Shown here in pieces: positions 59,027-64,000 of a DNA stretch of 64,000 nt. The position numbers were made by a program, and so were the translations under genes. Origin of the DNA: Streptomyces lavendulae subsp. lavendulae (GTDB lineage Bacteria > Actinomycetota > Actinomycetes > Streptomycetales > Streptomycetaceae); assembly GCF_002803845.1 (NCBI RefSeq), contig NZ_CP024985.1:4278001-4342000 (forward strand). The letters run 5' to 3'. Each line of letters opens with the position of its first letter. Position 1 is the first letter of the stretch. Under the pieces are notes generated by a model. That model had not been told where the DNA came from and searched no databases. It saw nothing but the letters and a program-made list of their open reading frames with translations.

Positions 59027-59045
59027 GCCGGAGGAGACACCCCGC

Positions 59046-60164
59046 ATGAGCCTGTCCCTGAGCACCATCAGCCGAGAGCAGCATCTGGCCTACCTCCAGA
59101 GCCTGCCCTCGGCTAGCCACTGCCAGGTCCCGGCATGGGCCGACGTCAAGAACGAGTGGCGCTCGGAGAACCTCGGATGGTTCGACAAGTCCGGTGAACT
59201 CGTCGGTGCCGCACTGGTGTTGTACCGCCAGCTGCCCAAGGTGAAGCGGTACCTCGCGTACCTCCCCGAGGGCCCGGTCATCAACTGGTATGCCCCGAAT
59301 CTGGAGGAATGGCTCCAGCCGATGCTGGCGCACCTGAAGCACCAGGGCGCCTTCACGGTGAAGATGGGCCCGCCGGTCGTCATCCGCCGCTGGAACTCCG
59401 CCGCCATCAAGGCCGGAATCCAGGACCCGGACGTCAAGCGCCTGCGTGACGTGGAGGCCTCGGTCATCGAGCCCCGCGCCTTCGAGGTGTCCGACAAGCT
59501 GCGCCGCATGGGCTGGCAGCAGGCCGAGGACGGCGGCGCCGGCTTCGGTGACGTCCAGCCCCGCTACGTCTTCCAGGTGCCGCTGGCGAACCGTTCGCTG
59601 GACGATGTCCTCAAGGGCTTCAACCAGCTGTGGCGCCGCAACATCAAGAAGGCCGAGAAGGCCGGCGTCGAGGTCGTCCAGGGCGGCTACGAGGACCTGC
59701 CGACCTGGCAGTACCTCTACGAGATCACCGCCGAGCGCGACAAGTTCCGCCCGCGCCCGCTCAGTTACTTCCAGCGCCAGTGGACGGCCCTCAACTCCGA
59801 GGACCCCAACCGGATGCGCCTGTACATCGCCAAGCACGAGGGGGAGCCGCTGGCCGCCGCCACGATGCTCACCGTCGGCCAGCACGTCTGGTACTCGTAC
59901 GGCGCCTCCGCCAACCACAAGCGTGAGGTCCGGCCCTCGAACGCGATGCAGTGGCGCATGCTGCGCGACTCGTACGCACTCGGCGCGAGCATCTACGACC
60001 TGCGCGGCATCAGCGACACGCTGGACGAGAACGACCACCTGTTCGGCCTCATCCAGTTCAAGGTCGGCACGGGCGGAGAGGCCGTCGAGTACGTCGGCGA
60101 GTGGGACTTCCCGCTCAACAAGATGCTGCACAAGGCGCTCGACATCTACATGTCGCGCCGCTGA
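59046..60164 (+). CDS. femX: FemX-type peptidoglycan bridge aminoacyltransferase
   Basis: 372 residues. It transfers an amino acid from aminoacyl-tRNA to the lipid II stem peptide; in Streptomyces the bridge is a single glycine, so FemX attaches it, and it is essential in S. coelicolor. The two GNAT-like halves are visible: 'QVPAWADVKNEWRSENLGWF', 'AYLPEGPVINW', and in the second half 'LWRRNIKKAEKAGVEV', 'LAAATMLTVGQHVWYSYGASANH' and 'IYDLRGISDTLDENDHLFGLIQFKVGTGG' (in outline). Strong GGAGGAG ribosome site. Followed by an alanine-racemase-fold gene 66 bp downstream. Confidence 0.9.
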   Translation: MSLSLSTISREQHLAYLQSLPSASHCQVPAWADVKNEWRSENLGWFDKSGELVGAALVLYRQLPKVKRYLAYLPEGPVINWYAPNLEEWLQPMLAHLKHQGAFTVKMGPPVVIRRWNSAAIKAGIQDPDVKRLRDVEASVIEPRAFEVSDKLRRMGWQQAEDGGAGFGDVQPRYVFQVPLANRSLDDVLKGFNQLWRRNIKKAEKAGVEVVQGGYEDLPTWQYLYEITAERDKFRPRPLSYFQRQWTALNSEDPNRMRLYIAKHEGEPLAAATMLTVGQHVWYSYGASANHKREVRPSNAMQWRMLRDSYALGASIYDLRGISDTLDENDHLFGLIQFKVGTGGEAVEYVGEWDFPLNKMLHKALDIYMSRR

Positions 60165-60230
60165 CCCCGCCGCATCCACACACACCGCACCGCTGCACCA
60201 CGCAGCTTTCCAGAGAGGCTCCGGACGGGC

Positions 60231-61262
60231 ATGGCGCTCACGCTCTACGTCGACACCGCGCGCTGGCGTGCGCACCAGAAGCAGATCACCGATCAGTTCC
60301 CCGGGCTGATCCCCGTCTGCAAGGGCAACGGATACGGCTTCGGCCACGAGCGGCTGTGCGAGGAGGCGACCCGGATGGGCGCCGACATCCTGGCCGTCGG
60401 AACGACGTACGAGGCCGCCAGCATCAAGGACCACTTCGGTGGCGACCTGCTCGTCCTCACCCCGTTCCGGCGGGGTGAGGAGCCGGTCCCGCTGCCGGAC
60501 CGGGTGATCCGTTCGGTCTCCTCGGTGGACGGGGTCCGCGGTCTGGTCGGCGCCCGCGTGGTCATCGAGTGCATGAGCTCGATGCGCCGCCACGGCATCT
60601 CCGAGCAGGACCTGGGCCTGCTCCAGTCGGCGATCGAGGACGTCCGGCTGGAGGGCTTCGCCCTGCACCTGCCCCTGGACCGCCCGGACGGCTCGGACGC
60701 CGTCGAGGAGGTCATCGGCTGGATGGACCGGCTGCGCGCGGCCCGGCTGCCGCTGCACACCATGTTCGTCAGCCACCTGCGGGCCGAGGAACTGGGGCGG
60801 CTCCAGCAGCAGTTCCCGCAGACCCGCTTCCGGGCCCGCATCGGCACCCGGCTGTGGCTGGGCGACCACGACGCGACCCAGTACCGCGGCGCGGTCCTGG
60901 ACGTCACGCGGGTGGCCAAGGGCGACCGGTTCGGCTACCGGCAGCAGAAGGCCGCCTCCGACGGCTGGCTGGTCGTGGTCGCGGGCGGCACCTCGCACGG
61001 GGTGGGCCTGGAGGCCCCCAAGGCCCTGCACGGGGTGATGCCGCGCGCCAAGGGCGTCGCCCGGGCCGGCCTGGCCACCGTCAACCGGAACCTTTCTCCC
61101 TTCGTGTGGGCGGGCAAGCAGCGCTGGTTCGCCGAGCCCCCGCACATGCAGGTGTCGATCCTGTTCGTGCCCTCGGACGCGACCGAGCCGAAGGTCGGCG
61201 ACGAGCTGGTCGCGCACCTGCGGCACACCACCACGCAGTTCGACCGGGTGCTCGACGCCTGA
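60231..61262 (+). CDS. Alanine-racemase-fold PLP protein
   Basis: 343 residues, PLP fold type III. The Schiff-base Lys31 lies in 'VCKGNGYGFGH', and the catalytic Tyr region is 'GDRFGYRQQK', so racemase or decarboxylase chemistry is plausible. Shorter than Alr (about 370-390) with a divergent N-terminus. In Streptomyces the canonical alr is elsewhere, near glucosamine genes. Its position directly after femX suggests a role in peptidoglycan or cell-wall amino acid supply, but this is inference. Ends at the strong terminator at 61274. Confidence 0.8.
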   Translation: MALTLYVDTARWRAHQKQITDQFPGLIPVCKGNGYGFGHERLCEEATRMGADILAVGTTYEAASIKDHFGGDLLVLTPFRRGEEPVPLPDRVIRSVSSVDGVRGLVGARVVIECMSSMRRHGISEQDLGLLQSAIEDVRLEGFALHLPLDRPDGSDAVEEVIGWMDRLRAARLPLHTMFVSHLRAEELGRLQQQFPQTRFRARIGTRLWLGDHDATQYRGAVLDVTRVAKGDRFGYRQQKAASDGWLVVVAGGTSHGVGLEAPKALHGVMPRAKGVARAGLATVNRNLSPFVWAGKQRWFAEPPHMQVSILFVPSDATEPKVGDELVAHLRHTTTQFDRVLDA

Positions 61263-61273
61263 TCCGCACCGGA

Positions 61274-61298
61274 CGGTCCGGCCGGTGCGGCCGGACCG
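61274..61298. terminator. Bidirectional terminator
   Basis: CGGTCCGGCC-GGTGC-GGCCGGACCG, 10-bp perfect stem, between the convergent racemase-fold and GT87 genes. Confidence 0.8.
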
Positions 61299-61299
61299 C

Positions 61300-62784
61300 T
61301 CAGTGCCCGGGGTCCGTGCCCCAGTCGACCCGCTGTCCCCCGGAAGGCGCCGCGCACTGCGGCGCCTTCGCCCGTTCCGAGAGCACGAACGCGTCCTCGG
61401 CGCCGTCCAGGACGCCTCCGGAGGGGTCGTCCGACCCGTCGCGCCGTACGACGTCCCGTTCGGGCAGCAGGATGTCCCGTACGACGACCGCGCACAGGTA
61501 GAGCGTGGCCAGCAGGTGGACGACGATCGCCAGCTGGTAGCCCTCCACCGGCAGGCCCTGGTGCTTGTCCCCGCTGGTCGTGTAGGCCAGGTAGAACCAG
61601 ATCCCGAGGAAGTACACGATCTCGCCGGCCTGCCAGATCAGGAAGTCCCGCCAGCGCGGCCGGGCCAGCGCGGCGAGCGGGATCAGCCACAGCACGTACT
61701 GCGGCGAGTAGACCTTGTTGGCCAGGACGAAGGCGGCGACGACCAGGAAGGCCAGCTGGGCGAAGCGGGGCCGCCTGGGGGCCGTCAGCGTGAGCAGCCC
61801 GATCGCCAGGCACAGCAGCAGGGTCAGCCCGGTCGCGTAGGTGTTGGCCCCCTCCAGCGGGTTCCCGGTGCGCTGGGAGATCAGCAGCCACACGGAGCCG
61901 AAGTCGATGGGCCGCTCCTGGCTGAAGACGTAGAACCGCTTCCAGCCGTCCCAGGCGAAGTACATGACGGGGCCGTTCACCACGAGCCAGGAGACGGCCG
62001 CGCCCAGGGCGGTGGCACCGAAGGCGCGCCACTTCCCGGCGCGCCAGCACAGGACGAACAGCGCCCCGAGCAGCAGCACCGGATAGAGCTTGGCCGCGGT
62101 CGCGAGGCCGATGAGGACACCGGCGAGCAACGGGCGGCTGCGCGACCACATCAGCATCGCGACGGCGGCCAGGGCGACGGCCGGCAGGTCCCAGTTGACG
62201 GTCGCGTTGAGGGCGAGCGCCGGGGCCAGGGCGACGAGCAGGGCGTCCCAAGGACGTCGGCGGTGGGTACGGGCGACGCACACGGCGATCACCACCGCGC
62301 AGGCCATCAGCATGCCCGCGTTGACCATCCAGTACATCTGCTCGCGGTGCTGGATGCTCCCCGAGGAGGGGGTCAGCCATGCGGCGACCTGCATGAAGGC
62401 ACCGGTGAGCACCGGGTACTCCAGGTACTGCATGCCGCCGTACTTCGGGTCGGCCGCGACGTCGGGGAAGCGGTCGAAGTAGGGCACGAGCCCGTCGGCG
62501 AAGCCGCGGGCGGAGTACAGGTGCGGGATGTCGGAGTAGCAGGCGTGCGTGTACTGCGAGCCCGCTCCCCGGAACCACGCCCAGTCGTAGCAGGGCAGCT
62601 TCTGCACCATGCCGAGCGCGAACATGCCGATGACGACGAGGACCACGACGCGGACCGGTGCCAGCCAGTGGCCGCCCAGCCGTGCGCGGCGGCCGATGGG
62701 GCCGCCGATGAGCTCGCTGCCGGCGGCGGCGACCTCGTCCTGCTGGGTGGGCAGTACGGGACGGTCCTCGTGCACCTTGGTCAT
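61300..62784 (-). CDS. GT87 polyprenol-phosphate-dependent mannosyltransferase-like protein
   Basis: 494 residues from ATG 62784 (CAGGAT six bases upstream). About twelve membrane spans of the DUF2029/GT-C type, for example 'VRVVVLVVIGMFALGMV' and 'FAQLAFLVVAAFVLANKVYSPQYVLWLIPLAAL' (two spans). The first outside loop has 'CYSDIPHLYSARGFADGLVPY', where GT-C enzymes have their catalytic Asp ('SDIPHLY'), and 'NKVYSPQYVLW' is the usual GT87 signature. It would use polyprenyl-phosphate-mannose to extend lipid-linked or protein glycans on the outer face. Ends with a cytoplasmic acidic tail. Confidence 0.85.
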   Translation of the reverse strand: MTKVHEDRPVLPTQQDEVAAAGSELIGGPIGRRARLGGHWLAPVRVVVLVVIGMFALGMVQKLPCYDWAWFRGAGSQYTHACYSDIPHLYSARGFADGLVPYFDRFPDVAADPKYGGMQYLEYPVLTGAFMQVAAWLTPSSGSIQHREQMYWMVNAGMLMACAVVIAVCVARTHRRRPWDALLVALAPALALNATVNWDLPAVALAAVAMLMWSRSRPLLAGVLIGLATAAKLYPVLLLGALFVLCWRAGKWRAFGATALGAAVSWLVVNGPVMYFAWDGWKRFYVFSQERPIDFGSVWLLISQRTGNPLEGANTYATGLTLLLCLAIGLLTLTAPRRPRFAQLAFLVVAAFVLANKVYSPQYVLWLIPLAALARPRWRDFLIWQAGEIVYFLGIWFYLAYTTSGDKHQGLPVEGYQLAIVVHLLATLYLCAVVVRDILLPERDVVRRDGSDDPSGGVLDGAEDAFVLSERAKAPQCAAPSGGQRVDWGTDPGH

Positions 62785-62815
62785 GCGCTCATCCTGCCGT
62801 ACCGGGCCGGACGCG

Positions 62816-62852
62816 CGGGAGGGCCGCCGCACGGGGTGCGACGGCCCTCCCG
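62816..62852 (-). terminator. Terminator hairpin after the PBP gene
   Basis: CGGGAGGGCCG / CGGCCCTCCCG, 11-bp stem closed by a second imperfect stem, 19 bp past the PBP stop on the minus strand. Confidence 0.8.
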
Positions 62853-62871
62853 GGGTGGGGCGGGTGCGGGA

Positions 62872-64000
62872 TCAGCCCCCGCCACCGATGGTGGCGCCCC
62901 AGTTGGTCACTCCGCCGGGCCGGCCGGGCCGGCCGGTGGGGGGTGTCGTGGGCTGTCCGGTGGTGCCGCCGGCGGGGAGGCCGCCGCCGTTGCCGCCGTT
63001 GGTGTTGCCGCCGTTGCCGTTCCCGCCGTTGCCCGTGCCCGCGGCCGTCTGGGGGTCGCAGTAGAGCTTCCACGGCTTGCAGGACGGCTTGCCGCCGTCG
63101 GACGGGGACGGGGAGACCATCGAGGGGGAGGGCGACACGGAGGCCGAGGGCGAGGCCGAGGGCGAGGGGACCGCCGCCGGGGTGGGCGTCGGGGCGCCGG
63201 CCGCGTCCGCGATGACGCCGATGTCCTCGGCCTCCGGGAAGTCCTTGGCCGGGGTGCCCTTGAGGGCCTCGCGCATGTACTCGGTCCAGATCACGGCCGG
63301 GATGTCACCACCGTGGATGGAGTCGACGCCGCCCACGTGGTTCATGGACAGCAGCTTGCGGTCCTTGCCCTTGGCGTTCGGGTCGTTGCGGAAGAGCGTC
63401 ACCGAGGTGGACAGCTGCGGGGTGTAGCCGACGAACCAGGCCGACTTGTTCTGGTCGGTGGTGCCGGTCTTGCCCGCGGCGGGGCGGCCGAGCTTCTTCG
63501 CCTTGGTGCCGGTGCCGTTCTCGACGACGTTCTGGAGCACCTTGGTGATGTTGTTCGCGACGGCGTCGTCCATGGCGCGGGCCTCCTTGGGAGGCCCGAA
63601 GCCGGGCAGGGTCTTGCCGTCCTTCTGGACCGTCTGCACCGAGTAGGGCTCGCGGTGCGTACCGGACGCGGCGAAGGTGGCGTACGAGTCGGCCATCCGG
63701 ATGGCGCTCGGGGTCGAGGTGCCCAGGGCGAAGGAGGCGTTGTCGTTCTCGTCCATCGACTCCTCCAGGATGCCGGTGGACTTCGCGACGGAGCGGACCT
63801 TGCTGTGGCCGACGTCGAAGACGAGCTGGGCGAACGGCACGTTGATCGACTGCCGCATCGCCTCGTTGAGGGTCACGTAGCCGTGGGCCTCGGGGCTCTC
63901 GTTCTTCTGCCGGAAGGGCTTGCCGTCCTTGTCGAGGAGCGGCTTGCCCTCGCGGTTGTTGATCACCGTGAGGTCGTCGGCGTTGTACTTGCTGTCGATC
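62872..64000 (-). CDS. Class A penicillin-binding protein, C-terminal part (partial)
   Basis: The stop is at 62872; the gene runs out of the window at 64000, so about 375 residues are seen. The transpeptidase domain shows S-I-N in 'AMRQSINVPFAQL' (motif SxN) and K-T-G-T in 'AGKTGTTDQ'; the SxxK nucleophile and the glycosyltransferase domain are upstream, outside the window. 'VTLFRNDPNAKGKDRKLL' and 'SIHGGDIPAVIWTEYM' are normal for actinobacterial PBP1-type proteins. The last 130 residues are Ser/Pro-, then Gly/Asn-rich ('GNGGNGNGG') and probably extend through the cell wall. Terminator follows at 62816. Confidence 0.9.
   Translation of the reverse strand, partial: IDSKYNADDLTVINNREGKPLLDKDGKPFRQKNESPEAHGYVTLNEAMRQSINVPFAQLVFDVGHSKVRSVAKSTGILEESMDENDNASFALGTSTPSAIRMADSYATFAASGTHREPYSVQTVQKDGKTLPGFGPPKEARAMDDAVANNITKVLQNVVENGTGTKAKKLGRPAAGKTGTTDQNKSAWFVGYTPQLSTSVTLFRNDPNAKGKDRKLLSMNHVGGVDSIHGGDIPAVIWTEYMREALKGTPAKDFPEAEDIGVIADAAGAPTPTPAAVPSPSASPSASVSPSPSMVSPSPSDGGKPSCKPWKLYCDPQTAAGTGNGGNGNGGNTNGGNGGGLPAGGTTGQPTTPPTGRPGRPGGVTNWGATIGGGG

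Overview
The window is chromosomal DNA from a Streptomyces. The base composition is very GC-rich and codon third positions are almost all G or C. It carries ssgA and ssgR (streptomycete sporulation genes), femX, a Rex-type operator in front of cydAB, and the streptomycete parS palindrome GTTTCACGTGAAAC. As far as I can recall S. coelicolor gene order, the content runs parallel to its pheA/serS to femX/PBP segment (roughly SCO3963 down to SCO3901). Eight perfect parS sites, seven perfect DnaA boxes and dnaB all place the window on the origin-proximal part of the chromosome. I saw no prophage, insertion sequence, CRISPR array, rRNA or tRNA.

Layout. 1-4 kb: end of a DyP peroxidase (EfeB-like), pheA, a DnaA-box-rich gap, then serS with a coupled HAD phosphatase. 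4-8.4 kb (minus): a rhomboid-like protein and a four-gene operon of two ABC ATPases and two permeases. 8.6-12.4 kb: M24 peptidase, EphD-like hydrolase/dehydrogenase fusion and a MerR regulator. 12.5-19.1 kb: an aquaporin (minus), kptA, and a translationally coupled Hsp90-like ATPase with a 1020-residue TPR-type partner. 19-21 kb: LLM oxidoreductase and a second HAD phosphatase. 21-29 kb (minus): cydA, cydB, a CydD-CydC fusion and a GAF histidine kinase that keeps the haem-ligand His and distal Tyr of DosS/DevS. 29-37 kb: small cyclophilin-fold protein, hisC-like aminotransferase, LacI regulator, PPP-like phosphatase, aldo-keto reductase and streptomycete membrane proteins. 37-42 kb: TPP-riboswitch-controlled thiC, a YibE/F protein, ssgA and ssgR. 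42-53 kb: DUF5326, cupin, PF04020 membrane protein, ptpA with a cystathionine gamma-lyase-like enzyme, LysR regulator, Nudix, flavohaemoprotein, HAD-IB, two GNATs, winged-helix protein and a beta-lactamase fold protein. 53-64 kb: dnaB, a MATE exporter, rplI-rpsR-ssb-rpsF, femX, an alanine-racemase-fold protein, GT87 glycosyltransferase and a truncated class A PBP.

Themes. Replication and segregation signals (DnaA boxes, parS) are threaded through intergenic gaps and, in one case, into the first codons of a gene. Respiration and redox form a second module: a Rex site, cydAB, CydDC and the putative haem-GAF kinase. A third is development and envelope: ssgA/ssgR, femX, the PBP and GT87. Many genes appear to use leaderless promoters, with TANNNT six to eight bases before the start codon. 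The least understood module is kptA / Hsp90-like / TPR at 13.4-19.1 kb, which I regard as the best candidate for an undescribed system; its function is not evident from sequence. All names rest on recognised motifs and remembered family features; no database search was run.
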